In this document: positions 8,515-17,555 of the stretch, piece by piece | Position numbering within the stretch: the stretch's first letter is position 1 | Layout of the letters: each line of letters begins with the position of its first letter | Assembly: GCA_045106475.1 (NCBI GenBank) | Contig: JBGCEO010000093.1 | Location: 5,247-69,246, forward strand | DNA: 64,000 nucleotides | DNA from: Granulosicoccus sp045106475 | Lineage (GTDB): Bacteria; Pseudomonadota; Gammaproteobacteria; Granulosicoccales; Granulosicoccaceae | Direction of reading: 5' to 3' | Notes under the pieces: model-generated | Told to the model about the DNA's origin: nothing | The model's input: the letters and a program-made list of their open reading frames with translations, nothing else | Database searches by the model: none | Program-made: the position numbers and the translations under genes

Positions 8515-9459
8515 GTGCCAATTGCCATGAAATCAACAACTCAATTAAAAGCGCCAGAAAATCTGATTAGCCATGTTGTGCAGCATTGGCGGGATTACCT
8601 GGAAATCACTAAGCCCAAGGTGGTCCTGCTTCTGGTGTTCACGGCCCTGGTAGGCATGGCGCTGGCAGTGCCACTATGGCTACCGCTTCAGGAAACCGTA
8701 TTTGGTTTACTGGGCATTGGCCTTGCGGCAAGCTCGGCAGCGGCGATCAATCACATCATTGATCAACGCACTGACGCCATAATGAAGCGCACTGCGAATC
8801 GTCCTCTGCCTCAGGGTGCCTTGTCTACGCGACAGTGTCTGATTTTTGCCTTGCTTATGGGCCTGGTTGCCATGCTGATTCTGGTGTTCCTGGTTAATCC
8901 GCTAACAGCAGTTCTGACATTTTTTTCGCTGATTGGCTATGCGGTTGTGTACACGGTTTATCTCAAGCGAGCCACTCCGCAAAACATCGTTATTGGTGGT
9001 GCTGCAGGTGCCATGCCACCGGTACTGGGTTGGGCAGCGGTAACCAATGAGGTAACTGCAGCTTCTTTGCTCTTGTTTTTAATTGTCTTTATCTGGACGC
9101 CACCCCATTTCTGGGCGCTGGCTATCCACCGCCGCGATGACTACGCCAAGGTTGATATTCCGATGTTACCGGTCACTCACGGCATACCGTTTACCAGGGT
9201 GCAGATATTTCTGTACACCGTGCTTTTGGTGATCATCACGGTTTTCCCATACCTGATTAGAATGAGTGGGCCTTTGTATCTGATCGGGGCTTTGGTATTG
9301 GGCGCGATGTTTTTGTTTCATGCCTGGAAGATGTTTGACGATACAGCCGTCAAGCAACCGATGAAAACGTTCGTTTTCTCCATCAACTATCTGATGTGGC
9401 TCTTTGGCATCATGCTGGTGGATCACTATGTGCCCACGGTTCTTGGTTTTTTTAATTAG
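8515..9459 (+). CDS. ctaB: Protoheme IX farnesyltransferase (heme O synthase)
   Basis: UbiA-type prenyltransferase of about 310 residues that converts heme B to heme O with farnesyl diphosphate. It has about nine membrane helices. The first Asp-rich motif is NHIIDQRTDAIMKRTANRPL; the second region DDYAKVDIPMLPVTHG is also intact. Start is GTG 8515 (AAGGG at 8504-8508 is well spaced) or ATG 8527. In most loci of this kind ctaA lies between the SCO-like gene and ctaB; here only 41 bases separate them and no ctaA is present in the window. Confidence 0.95.
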   Translation: MPIAMKSTTQLKAPENLISHVVQHWRDYLEITKPKVVLLLVFTALVGMALAVPLWLPLQETVFGLLGIGLAASSAAAINHIIDQRTDAIMKRTANRPLPQGALSTRQCLIFALLMGLVAMLILVFLVNPLTAVLTFFSLIGYAVVYTVYLKRATPQNIVIGGAAGAMPPVLGWAAVTNEVTAASLLLFLIVFIWTPPHFWALAIHRRDDYAKVDIPMLPVTHGIPFTRVQIFLYTVLLVIITVFPYLIRMSGPLYLIGALVLGAMFLFHAWKMFDDTAVKQPMKTFVFSINYLMWLFGIMLVDHYVPTVLGFFN

Positions 9460-9579
9460 TGCTTATTTTCTGATAATTCGTAAAAACCGTATTGTAAGGC
9501 AACTAACTTCGGATTGTTCGAAATCTAAATTTCCGTAGAGTGGTGAAATCTTTTCTATGACTATCACTCTCCGGGTTAA

Positions 9580-11838
9580 ATGCCTGCAACAAAACTACAT
9601 GCTGGATTTCTTGTCGGTTTAACCACAGCTGTGGTGCTTAGCATCTGGTTTGCTGCTCAGGTCACCGAAATTGCTTCCGGTCAGGCGATCGTATATCTGC
9701 TTGACTGGGTGCCGCGGCTGGATGTGCAGCTTGCGTTTCGCATTGACGGACTCAGCTTGCTGTTCTGTTTGCTGATCAGTTTTATCGGCACCATGGTTAT
9801 CCTTTACACGTCGGAGTACTTCAAGGCGCACAGGGATCAGGGTCGTTTGCAGTGGCTGTTATTGGGTTTTATGCTGGCCATGCTCGGTCTTGTCACAGCC
9901 GATAACGTCATACTGCTTTTTATCTTCTGGGAACTGACCACCATCACCTCTTTCCTGCTGGTGGGTTTCGATCATGAAAACATCAAGGCACGCAGAGCTG
10001 CGTTGCAGGCCTTGCTGGTAACAGGGGCAGGAGGTTTGTTGCTGTTACTAGGTTTGATCTTGCTGGCGCATGTTGCTGGTAGCTATCGTTTGTCTGAAAT
10101 CGTTGGCTCCGGCAATTTGATTAAAAACCATCCGGCTTATGTTCCGATCTTGATACTTATATTGATCGGAGCATTTACTAAATCGGCGCAATTTCCTTTT
10201 CACTTCTGGTTACCCAACGCAATGGCTGCGCCGTCTCCCGTGAGCGCCTACTTGCACTCTGCCACTATGGTTAAGGCAGGAATCTATCTCTTGGCGCGAT
10301 TGCAGCCGTCGCTGGGTGGAACAGAATTGTGGTTTTATACCTTGTCGATAGCGGGTGCAATTACTGCAGTCTGGGCGTCGGTCATGGCCTTGCGACAAAC
10401 CGATTTAAAGCTGATGCTGGCCTGGACCACGGTCATGGCGCTAGGCACTTTAACGTTATTTCTGGGCTCTGATGTACGAATAGCCGCACTGGCAGCAATG
10501 ACTTTTCTACTGGTGCATGCATTCTATAAATGCGCTTTGTTCCTCCTCATTGGTAATGTGGATTACGCAACAGGAACAAGGGAGGTCAATCAACTGGGCG
10601 GCTTGATGCGCGTGCTACCCATCACCGGCATAGTTGCGGCGGCGGCTGCATTTTCGATGGCAGGATTTCCACCTTTTTTAGGCTTCATAGGTAAGGAGCT
10701 TAAGTACGAAGGGGCTTTGGCCATTGCTGAGGAGCCAGCTTTGATTGCAGGTGCTGCTCTGGCTGCCAATGCGATGATGGTGGCAGTAGCATTGACTATC
10801 GTCATTCGCGTGTTTGTGCGGGGTGAAACAAAATCTTCCCGTCACCCCATACGTGAGGTACCTTTTCGGATGTGGATTGGGCCTATGCTGTTGGCGAGTG
10901 CCGGTTTGTTTACAGGAATTTATCCTGATGTACTGGCGCGAAGCATTATTCAACCTGCGCTTAATGAGGTGTTGCTGCAAGAGACTCAGGTAAAGCTATC
11001 GCTGTGGCATGGCATCAATGTTCCATTGATGCTCAGTGTGGCTACAGTTGTCATTGGTTGCATATTGTTTCTTCGTATCAACATCATTCGCGATCGACTA
11101 AATCGGCTCATTGCCGCCTGGCCGCTGAGTGGTGACTCGGTTTATAAAGCACTACTGGCTGGCGTAGAACTATTCGCCCGCAGGCTAACTGACCAATTAC
11201 AAACTGGTTCGCTGAGTCATTATCTCACCATCATATTCAGTGTTTTTGTGATTGTGACAGGAGCCGCTTGGATCTTTAATAGCGTGCCGTTGCTCACGGT
11301 GACTGAACCGACAGATATTCCACCTCTGGCTTTGTTAGTGGTATTTCTGATGATTGGCTCAACGTTGGCTGTCGCGGTGAGTAAATCACGTCTGTTGTCC
11401 ATCTGTGCATTGGGCATAGTGGGCAGTGGAGTGGCGATTATATTTCTCATCTTTGGTGCAATCGATGTGGCCATCACGCAGTTGATGGTAGAGACGCTTT
11501 TTGTGGTGCTGGTTGCTGCTGTGATGCTCAAACTACCCAAGTTTCCTGGCACGGAACACCCAGGTCTCGGCGGTCGACTGCGTGATGCCAGTATTGCAAT
11601 TGGCTGCGGAATCGTTATTGCGCTGATAACCATCAGTGTGGCCGGATCACCGCTTGATCTGTCGGTAACCGAATTCTTTGAAAGCGCCAGTTTGCCGGAA
11701 GCCTACGGCCGAAACATAGTAAACGTTATCTTGGTTGACTTTCGCGCCCTGGATACCCTGGGCGAAGTTGCGGTGGTTGCAACGGCCGCGCTTGCGGTGA
11801 TCGCTCTAGTCACTGTGCGACCTGGTCGCTCTCGCTGA
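9580..11838 (+). CDS. mrpA: Mrp Na+/H+ antiporter subunit A
   Basis: Large subunit of the multi-subunit Mrp/Mnh cation/proton antiporter (752 residues), related to NuoL of complex I. The N-terminal two thirds hold the proton-channel core, including FIFWELTTITSFLLVGFDHEN, KSAQFPFHFWLPNAMAAPSPVSAYLHSATMVKAG split over residues about 205-235, and AAAFSMAGFPPFLGFIGKE. The C-terminal part (about residues 590-745) carries the MbhD/MbhE-like segments with VAITQLMVETLFVVL and FRALDTLGEVAVV. This is the first gene of a seven-gene operon; 120 bases of upstream DNA would hold its promoter. Confidence 0.95.
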   Translation: MPATKLHAGFLVGLTTAVVLSIWFAAQVTEIASGQAIVYLLDWVPRLDVQLAFRIDGLSLLFCLLISFIGTMVILYTSEYFKAHRDQGRLQWLLLGFMLAMLGLVTADNVILLFIFWELTTITSFLLVGFDHENIKARRAALQALLVTGAGGLLLLLGLILLAHVAGSYRLSEIVGSGNLIKNHPAYVPILILILIGAFTKSAQFPFHFWLPNAMAAPSPVSAYLHSATMVKAGIYLLARLQPSLGGTELWFYTLSIAGAITAVWASVMALRQTDLKLMLAWTTVMALGTLTLFLGSDVRIAALAAMTFLLVHAFYKCALFLLIGNVDYATGTREVNQLGGLMRVLPITGIVAAAAAFSMAGFPPFLGFIGKELKYEGALAIAEEPALIAGAALAANAMMVAVALTIVIRVFVRGETKSSRHPIREVPFRMWIGPMLLASAGLFTGIYPDVLARSIIQPALNEVLLQETQVKLSLWHGINVPLMLSVATVVIGCILFLRINIIRDRLNRLIAAWPLSGDSVYKALLAGVELFARRLTDQLQTGSLSHYLTIIFSVFVIVTGAAWIFNSVPLLTVTEPTDIPPLALLVVFLMIGSTLAVAVSKSRLLSICALGIVGSGVAIIFLIFGAIDVAITQLMVETLFVVLVAAVMLKLPKFPGTEHPGLGGRLRDASIAIGCGIVIALITISVAGSPLDLSVTEFFESASLPEAYGRNIVNVILVDFRALDTLGEVAVVATAALAVIALVTVRPGRSR

Positions 11839-11851
11839 TGAGTAAGCCAAT

Positions 11852-12271
11852 ATGAACTCTATTATCTTTACCACTGCCTGTCGGTTATTGATGGGTTTGA
11901 TGCTGCTGTTCTCCCTGTTTCTGCTATGGCGAGGTCACAATGAGCCTGGCGGCGGTTTCATAGGAGGGCTGGTTGCCGCAGCTGGTCTGGTTGTTTATGG
12001 CTTGGCGGATGGCACGCAATCAATGCGAGCGATACTGCGTACAGATCCGAGAAACATTGCACTTGCAGGACTCTTGCTGGCGATTGTCGCCGGCTTGCTG
12101 CCTGCGTTCTCAGGGCTGGATTTCTTAACAGGTCTTTGGGTATTCATCGGCGCTACTGCAACTGATAAAGGCCTGGCATTGGGTACGCCTTTGTTGTTTG
12201 ATATCGGGGTTTATCTTGCTGTGTTAGGCGGCGTAGTCGGAATGGTAGTAGCGCTGGAGGAATCACTCTAG
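11852..12271 (+). CDS. mrpB: Mrp Na+/H+ antiporter subunit B
   Basis: A 139-residue membrane protein with four helices and the MnhB signature RGHNEPGGGFIGGLVAA near residues 27-44. It starts 13 bases after mrpA and its stop overlaps the mrpC GTG start. It is part of the membrane complex that exchanges internal Na+ for external protons. Confidence 0.95.
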   Translation: MNSIIFTTACRLLMGLMLLFSLFLLWRGHNEPGGGFIGGLVAAAGLVVYGLADGTQSMRAILRTDPRNIALAGLLLAIVAGLLPAFSGLDFLTGLWVFIGATATDKGLALGTPLLFDIGVYLAVLGGVVGMVVALEESL

Positions 12272-12669
12272 TGGAATTGCTCTTTGGACTACTCACTGGT
12301 GTTTTAATGGCTGGAGGAGTGTGGCTCATTCTGAGTCGTAATCTGGTTAGATTTCTATTTGGTCTGGTGTTAATCAGTAACGTGGCCAATTTGGTGATTT
12401 TTGCATCTGGCGGTGTTGTAGAAGGTCGACCCCCTTTAATTGGAGATTCCGGTGTCGTAGCAGGTGTTGCTAATTCGCTGCCACAGGCACTGGTACTGAC
12501 GGCTATCGTTATCGGCTTTGGTCTGGTGTCCTTTACGTTGACCTTGGCACTGCGAAGTTGGCAGGCAATCGGTACAACTAATGTTGAAGACATGTCGTTG
12601 AGTGAGCAACGCCATGGTGAAACTGATGGGCAGGGCGGTGCAAGAGCTGTGGGTGAGTCACGCCGATGA
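12271..12669 (+). CDS. mrpC: Mrp Na+/H+ antiporter subunit C
   Basis: A 132-residue NuoK-like subunit with three helices; LLSxxLVRxxxGLxLISNxxNL-type residues are visible near 20-43 and PLPQALVLTAIVIGF-like SLPQALVLTAIVIGF near 69-83. Translation starts at GTG 12271, overlapping the mrpB stop. The C-terminal 35 residues after the last helix are polar. The end overlaps mrpD by four bases. Confidence 0.93.
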   Translation: MELLFGLLTGVLMAGGVWLILSRNLVRFLFGLVLISNVANLVIFASGGVVEGRPPLIGDSGVVAGVANSLPQALVLTAIVIGFGLVSFTLTLALRSWQAIGTTNVEDMSLSEQRHGETDGQGGARAVGESRR

Positions 12670-14243
12670 GTTGGTTACTGGTCAGTTGCTTGATAACACC
12701 CATGCTCACAGCCATCGTTGCCTTTTTATGGCCGGGTGGGCGCAGGGCCAAAGGCCTGGTGAGTGTTTTTGGTGCGCTCTTGTTGAGCTTGTTGGCGGCA
12801 CTGCTGCTAAGAACTGTCTGGTTAGAGGGTCCGCTTAGTGCGCAGATGGGCGGCTGGCAGGCACCCATGGGTATCAGCCTTGTTGCCGATCATTTGAGTG
12901 CAATGCTGGTCATGGTCAGTGCGTTGGTGGGCCTTGCTGTCAGTGTTTATGCCTTGTCCGATATAGATTCTGAACGTGCAAGAGGGGGCTTCGATACGTT
13001 TCTGCAGATTCTGCTCACAGGTGTTGTTGGAGCTTTTCTGACCGGTGATTTGTTTAACCTGTATGTCTGGTTTGAGGTGATGTTGATTTCTTCTTTCGCT
13101 CTGATGGTTCTCGGTGGCGATAAGGTTCAATTGGATGGAGCAGTCAAGTATGTGGCGATTAATCTTGTTTCAACGGTGCTGCTACTAACCGCCATCGGCC
13201 TTGTATATGGACTGGCTGGCACATTGAATATGGCTGATCTGAATATTGCGCTTGCAGAGCTGGAAAATCAGGGTCTTGTATCTGTCGTATCAGTTTTGTT
13301 TCTGGTTGCGTTCGGGATTAAGGCTGCAGTATTTCCGTTGTATTTCTGGTTGCCTGCCTCTTACCATACCCTCCCTATCAGTATTGCTACTGTGTTTGCT
13401 GCACTGATGACTAAAGTGGGTGTGTATGCGTTGATTCGAACATTTACGCTTATATTCACAGCTCACAACGATGTCATAGAACAGCTCATCCTAGGCGTTG
13501 CACTAGCGACCATGTTGGTGGGTGTACTGGGTGCAATATCACATACCAATATCAGGCGTATTCTGTCATATCACGTCATAGCGTCGATTGGCTTTATGCT
13601 TATCGGGCTTGGACTTGGTTCTGCATTGGCGATGTCTGCTTCCATTTTTTACATGATTCAAGGCATCTTGATAAAAGCCTTGTTGTTCATGATTGTTGGC
13701 ATGGTGGAGAAACGCGGCAACAGCAGCGAACTGGCTGAGCTTGGAGGTTTGTATCGATCATCTCCTGGCTTGTCGATACTATTTTTGCTGGTAGCTCTTG
13801 CGCTAGTGGGAATCCCGCCACTGTCCGGGTTTTGGGCAAAGCTAATGGTATTGGAAGCTGGGGTTTTGCATGAATCCTGGTGGATGATCAGCATAGTATT
13901 ATTGACAAGCTTGCTGACGTTCATTCCTTTAATGAGAATTTGGTTTGAGGCATTCTGGAAACCTGCGCCGGTCAACGATCTGGAAAGCCCGACATCGTCC
14001 ATCAGCTCAACAGCTTCCACCCCTGTTAATGCTGATAGTGCTGATCCGTTTCGGTCCTCGTTTTTCCGACTTATTCCTGTGTTAAGTCTGTCTGCCATTT
14101 TGTTGCTGATCGGCATGAACCCTACATCGCTTATCGACCTTGCCGATTTGGCGGCCAAGAGTGTGCTTGATGTCAGTGCTTATAGAGAAGTAGTACTAGG
14201 AGCCCAGGATGTAGCTTCTGCAACGAGGGAGCAAAGCTTGTGA
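12666..14243 (+). CDS. mrpD: Mrp Na+/H+ antiporter subunit D
   Basis: A 525-residue NuoM/NuoN-like proton-translocating subunit with about fourteen helices. Conserved parts include LFNLYVWFEVMLISSFALM (with the key Glu), KAAVFPLYFWLPASYHTLP and VGIPPLSGFWAKL. A Ser/Thr-rich stretch near residues 440-460 interrupts the last helices and looks like a loop insertion. It overlaps both neighbouring genes by four bases (ATGA and GTGA), as expected for tightly coupled operon translation. Confidence 0.95.
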   Translation: MSWLLVSCLITPMLTAIVAFLWPGGRRAKGLVSVFGALLLSLLAALLLRTVWLEGPLSAQMGGWQAPMGISLVADHLSAMLVMVSALVGLAVSVYALSDIDSERARGGFDTFLQILLTGVVGAFLTGDLFNLYVWFEVMLISSFALMVLGGDKVQLDGAVKYVAINLVSTVLLLTAIGLVYGLAGTLNMADLNIALAELENQGLVSVVSVLFLVAFGIKAAVFPLYFWLPASYHTLPISIATVFAALMTKVGVYALIRTFTLIFTAHNDVIEQLILGVALATMLVGVLGAISHTNIRRILSYHVIASIGFMLIGLGLGSALAMSASIFYMIQGILIKALLFMIVGMVEKRGNSSELAELGGLYRSSPGLSILFLLVALALVGIPPLSGFWAKLMVLEAGVLHESWWMISIVLLTSLLTFIPLMRIWFEAFWKPAPVNDLESPTSSISSTASTPVNADSADPFRSSFFRLIPVLSLSAILLLIGMNPTSLIDLADLAAKSVLDVSAYREVVLGAQDVASATREQSL

Positions 14244-14713
14244 GTCCATTTGCGATAAATCTTGCATTGGCTGTCGTTTGGGCAGCATTGTCCGGGAGTT
14301 TTACACTGGCCAGTCTTATGGTTGGATTTATCGTGGGGTATTTTACCCTTTGGGTCATGCAGCCTCTTTTTCCGGCAAGTCGATATTGTCAAAAACTACT
14401 AGGAGTTACCAGGCTTGCATTATTTTTTATCTGGGAGCTGATGGTGTCGAGTTTGAGAGTTGCCTGGAGTGTGATTATGCCTTTACGGCAGAGTAAGCCT
14501 GGAATAATCAGCATCCCGCTGGACGTTAGTAGCGATACCGAGATTACCGTTCTGGGTAATCTGATTTCACTAACACCCGGTTCCTTATCGCTGGATGTGT
14601 CGGAAAACAGGAAACATCTGGTTGTACATGCGATGTTCATTGAAGACCCGCAAGCCTTTCGACGAGATATCAAGCAGGGCATGGAACATCGTGTCCAGGA
14701 GGCTTTACGCTAG
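14240..14713 (+). CDS. mrpE: Mrp Na+/H+ antiporter subunit E
   Basis: A 157-residue MnhE protein: two to three N-terminal helices, then a soluble domain. The family signature is seen as VTVLGNLISLTPGSLSLDV-like residues (about 95-115) and VVHAMFIEDP near 123-132. Start is GTG 14240, overlapping the mrpD stop; the stop overlaps the mrpF GTG. Confidence 0.93.
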   Translation: MSPFAINLALAVVWAALSGSFTLASLMVGFIVGYFTLWVMQPLFPASRYCQKLLGVTRLALFFIWELMVSSLRVAWSVIMPLRQSKPGIISIPLDVSSDTEITVLGNLISLTPGSLSLDVSENRKHLVVHAMFIEDPQAFRRDIKQGMEHRVQEALR

Positions 14714-15081
14714 TGATCTCAATTTCAGCTGCATTGGACATCGCCATGGCGCTGACAGTTGTTGGCCTGGTTGCCGCGAGCATTCGGCTCATTCTGGGCC
14801 CCACTCGCGCCGACCGAGTGGTAGCTTTGGATTTGATAACGGTGTTGTTGGTGTCTATCGCTGCCCAGCTGTCCTTGTTATACAAAGAAGCTGCCTATCT
14901 TGATCTGGGCCTGGCCATAGCATTGGTGGGGTTCCTGGCAACTGTGGCGTTTGCCCGTTACATTGAGAGAGCGCCTGGATCATCCACCATTGCTAACAGT
15001 GACGCGTTAGCTAGTGAACGAGACAGTCCCGATCAGGAATACGATGATATGAGTTCCACGTCGAAGGGGTCCACAACGTGA
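14713..15081 (+). CDS. mrpF: Mrp Na+/H+ antiporter subunit F
   Basis: A 122-residue MnhF protein with three helices. GPTRADRVVALDLI (about residues 29-42) is the family signature, and YLDLGLAIALVGFLATVAFARYIER closes the conserved part. The last 30 residues are polar and longer than in most MnhF proteins. Start is GTG 14713, overlapping the mrpE stop. Confidence 0.92.
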   Translation: MISISAALDIAMALTVVGLVAASIRLILGPTRADRVVALDLITVLLVSIAAQLSLLYKEAAYLDLGLAIALVGFLATVAFARYIERAPGSSTIANSDALASERDSPDQEYDDMSSTSKGSTT

Positions 15082-15428
15082 GCCATTTTCTGATTGTTTT
15101 TTTACTGTTAGGTGGCGGAATTTTTGCTGCTATAGCGGGAATTGGCTTGCTGCGATTTCCAGATGTTTTGATGCGTATGCATGCTTCCACCAAGGCCGGC
15201 ACGCTCGGTGTCGGACTCAGTGTTATTAGCGTGGCTATCTTCTTTGCAGATGATATTGTCACAACCAGGGTTATCTTGACAGTCAGCTTTATACTGTTAA
15301 CTGCACCTGTTGCTGCTCATCTTATCGGCAGAGCTGCCTACCGCACCGCAAGTCCTTTGTGGTCTCCAACCATTATCGAAGATGATAGTGCACGGCAAGA
15401 CAGCGATAGAGTTACGCCTTATGAGTAA
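15078..15428 (+). CDS. mrpG: Mrp Na+/H+ antiporter subunit G
   Basis: A 116-residue MnhG protein with three helices and the signature GLLRFPDVLMRMHASTKAGTLG near residues 23-44, followed by FILLTAPVAAHLIGRAAYR. Start is GTG 15078, overlapping mrpF by four bases. It completes a full ABCDEFG set, so the antiporter should be functional. Confidence 0.94.
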   Translation: MSHFLIVFLLLGGGIFAAIAGIGLLRFPDVLMRMHASTKAGTLGVGLSVISVAIFFADDIVTTRVILTVSFILLTAPVAAHLIGRAAYRTASPLWSPTIIEDDSARQDSDRVTPYE

Positions 15429-15582
15429 TTCTTCACATCCTTGTGCCGGGAATACCTTTGTTGAACCCAAGCCATCGCTGCCGCAAGTATCTGGCTTGGA
15501 TGCGATTTTGCAGGTACCTGAGCTGATGTCCATTGTTGAATCGTCTGATGGGCCAATGCCTATGCAAATCGAGAAGCACTAA
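15421..15582 (+). CDS. Possible small protein between mrpG and the exchanger (53 aa)
   Basis: An ATG at 15421 overlaps the end of mrpG by eight bases and opens a 53-codon frame that ends five bases before the exchanger start. The peptide is soluble-looking, Ser/Pro rich, with one Cys at residue 8 and no membrane helix. There is no clear ribosome binding site, though translational coupling from mrpG could serve. No family is recognised. It could equally be a chance frame. Confidence 0.35.
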   Translation: MSNSSHPCAGNTFVEPKPSLPQVSGLDAILQVPELMSIVESSDGPMPMQIEKH

Positions 15583-15587
15583 TACCT

Positions 15588-16526
15588 ATGTTCTTATACT
15601 CAATGGCTATAGCAGGAGGGTGTGTTGGGCTTTACCTGGGTGGCAATAACCTGCTTAAAGGTGCCACTGCTATCGGTCAAAAGCTTGGCTGGTCCGCAGC
15701 TGTTATCGGGTTCGTTCTGGTGTCACTAGGAACAAGCGCACCTGAACTGTTCGTAAGTGCGGGAGCCGCCTTGCAGGGTTATGGGGATGTGGCTGCAGGC
15801 AATGTTGTAGGATCGAATATCGTTAACATCGCTATAGTGCTCGGACTAGGCGCTCTGATTTTACCTCTGACCATCAATCGATCTATTCGGCTTCATCAGC
15901 TGCCGCTCATGGTGCTTATCACAGTGCTGGGATTTGTTTTTCTTCTTGACGGGTATTTGGGGCGCCTTGAGAGCCTGGTACTTTTGCTTGCCGCATTGGG
16001 CAGCGTCTGGTGGGCCATGAAAATCGATGGCGTTCCCGATTTAGAAAAAACGCTCGGTGAGGAGTTAGATTCCACCAGCGATCAAGGTAATCTGATGAGC
16101 GCCATATGGGTTCTGTCCGGCATATTGCTGCTGGTAGCAGGCGCTGAGGGTCTTATTTGGGGTGGGGTAGGGTTGGCAGCAACATTTGGCGTGCCCGATG
16201 CTTTAATCGCCTTAACGGTCACATCCATCGGAACAGGTCTGCCGGAAATCACGGCGACCGTCCTGGCCGTTGCCAAGCGAGAAACAGATCTGGCTGTTGG
16301 CAACGTGGTTGGATCCAATTTATTGAACATTGGCTTGGTACTTGGTGTCAGTGGATTGATAACACCTATTAATAGCGGAGGAGTTGGGCTTTTCCCTCTG
16401 AGTATTATGCTCGGCGCAACCTTATTGCTCGTTGTGCTGTCATGGCGACCTGGCTACGTGGCGCGTTGGATGGGAGGAACGCTGCTCACAGGTTTTGCTG
16501 CTTACACGTTTTTTCTGGTTCAGTAA
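15588..16526 (+). CDS. Calcium/sodium antiporter, CaCA family
   Basis: A 312-residue cation exchanger of the YrbG/CaxA-like branch. It shows the two inverted alpha-repeats: GTSAPELFVSAGAALQG with GNVVGSNIVNIAIVLG (about residues 46-90), and GTGLPEITATVLAVAKRE with GNVVGSNLLNIGLVLG (about residues 209-255). About ten helices are present. It would extrude Ca2+ using the Na+ gradient. It follows the Mrp operon with a few bases to the small frame at 15421, so it may be read through from mrp and belongs to the same sodium-handling block. Confidence 0.92.
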   Translation: MFLYSMAIAGGCVGLYLGGNNLLKGATAIGQKLGWSAAVIGFVLVSLGTSAPELFVSAGAALQGYGDVAAGNVVGSNIVNIAIVLGLGALILPLTINRSIRLHQLPLMVLITVLGFVFLLDGYLGRLESLVLLLAALGSVWWAMKIDGVPDLEKTLGEELDSTSDQGNLMSAIWVLSGILLLVAGAEGLIWGGVGLAATFGVPDALIALTVTSIGTGLPEITATVLAVAKRETDLAVGNVVGSNLLNIGLVLGVSGLITPINSGGVGLFPLSIMLGATLLLVVLSWRPGYVARWMGGTLLTGFAAYTFFLVQ

Positions 16527-16558
16527 TTTTCTGCTGAATCAATCAACTGATATCTGGC

Positions 16559-17470
16559 ATGCGACATCTAAACTATAATCATCTACTCTATTTCCACACG
16601 GTTGCCCGTGAAGGCAGTGTCGCGCAGGCAGCCAAAGTGTTACACCTGACACCTCAGACGGTGAGTGGTCAGATCAAATTGCTGGAAGATGTTGTCGGTG
16701 AACCTTTGTTCTTAAGGGTTGGTCGAGGGCTTACTCTGTCTGATACTGGACGAGTGGTGCAAACCTATGCAGAAGAGATTTTCTCGGTTGGCACAGCCCT
16801 GGCTCAACGTCTGCAAAATACAGGACAAGAAAATCTACGGGCTCTCAGAGTTGGAATCGTAGACTCCTTCCCTAAGTTACTGGCCTGCCGGTTGCTGAGC
16901 GTAACCTTGAGTGATTCTGAACCGGCGCGGCTATCGTGTTCGGAAGGAAAACTCGAAGCACTATTAGCCGATTTGTCTGTACACAAACTGGATTTAATTT
17001 TATCTGACAGGCCCGTTCCGACTGAACTAAACGTAAGAGCTTACAACCATGTACTGGGTTCGAGTAATCTGGCGTTTTTTGCGCCGAATGATTGGCCTCA
17101 GGATCTCTCTGGAAATTTTCCACAGTCTCTGGCTAATGTTTCGGTGTTGTTGCCGGATTCTTCCAGCGCTCTTAGAAGAAGCCTGGATCATTGGTTTGAT
17201 GAAATCGATATTGTGCCGAGGGTGGTTGCAGAATTTGACGACAGCGCTTTGATGAAAACTTTTGGAGAAGCCGGCTTGGGAGCTTTTCCAGCTCCGGAAA
17301 TCATTGCCGATGATATCGCTCGCAGCTTCAACTCGAAACGCATTGGATTGATTAATGGAGTGACAGAAACGTTTATAGCTATCTCTCCACAACGTCGATT
17401 GCGTCACCCTTCAGTATTGCGAATTGCGCGACTGGCCAAACAAGCACTGGCATCCCATACAAAATCGTAA
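16559..17470 (+). CDS. nhaR: LysR-family regulator of NhaR type
   Basis: A 303-residue LysR-type regulator. The N-terminus MRHLNYNHLLYFHTVAREGS and LHLTPQTVSGQIKLLE form a winged helix-turn-helix very like that of NhaR, the Na+-responsive activator of nhaA; RVGRGLTLSDTG continues the match. A substrate-binding-like domain fills the remainder. It begins 33 bases after the exchanger. Given its position behind mrp and the exchanger, it probably controls sodium homeostasis genes, perhaps this very cluster; that is inference. Confidence 0.85.
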   Translation: MRHLNYNHLLYFHTVAREGSVAQAAKVLHLTPQTVSGQIKLLEDVVGEPLFLRVGRGLTLSDTGRVVQTYAEEIFSVGTALAQRLQNTGQENLRALRVGIVDSFPKLLACRLLSVTLSDSEPARLSCSEGKLEALLADLSVHKLDLILSDRPVPTELNVRAYNHVLGSSNLAFFAPNDWPQDLSGNFPQSLANVSVLLPDSSSALRRSLDHWFDEIDIVPRVVAEFDDSALMKTFGEAGLGAFPAPEIIADDIARSFNSKRIGLINGVTETFIAISPQRRLRHPSVLRIARLAKQALASHTKS

Positions 17471-17555
17471 AGTTACAACAAAGGCAGGGACATCTTAAAA
17501 GCCGATAGTATGTCTGTTGGCACAGACGCATTGGTCTATCAGCCCCGGAGACAAT

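Noticed and set aside
9460..9579. Possible ion-sensing riboswitch before mrpA
   Set aside because: The 120 bases show no recognisable conserved stem set by eye; only a plain promoter/leader can be assumed.
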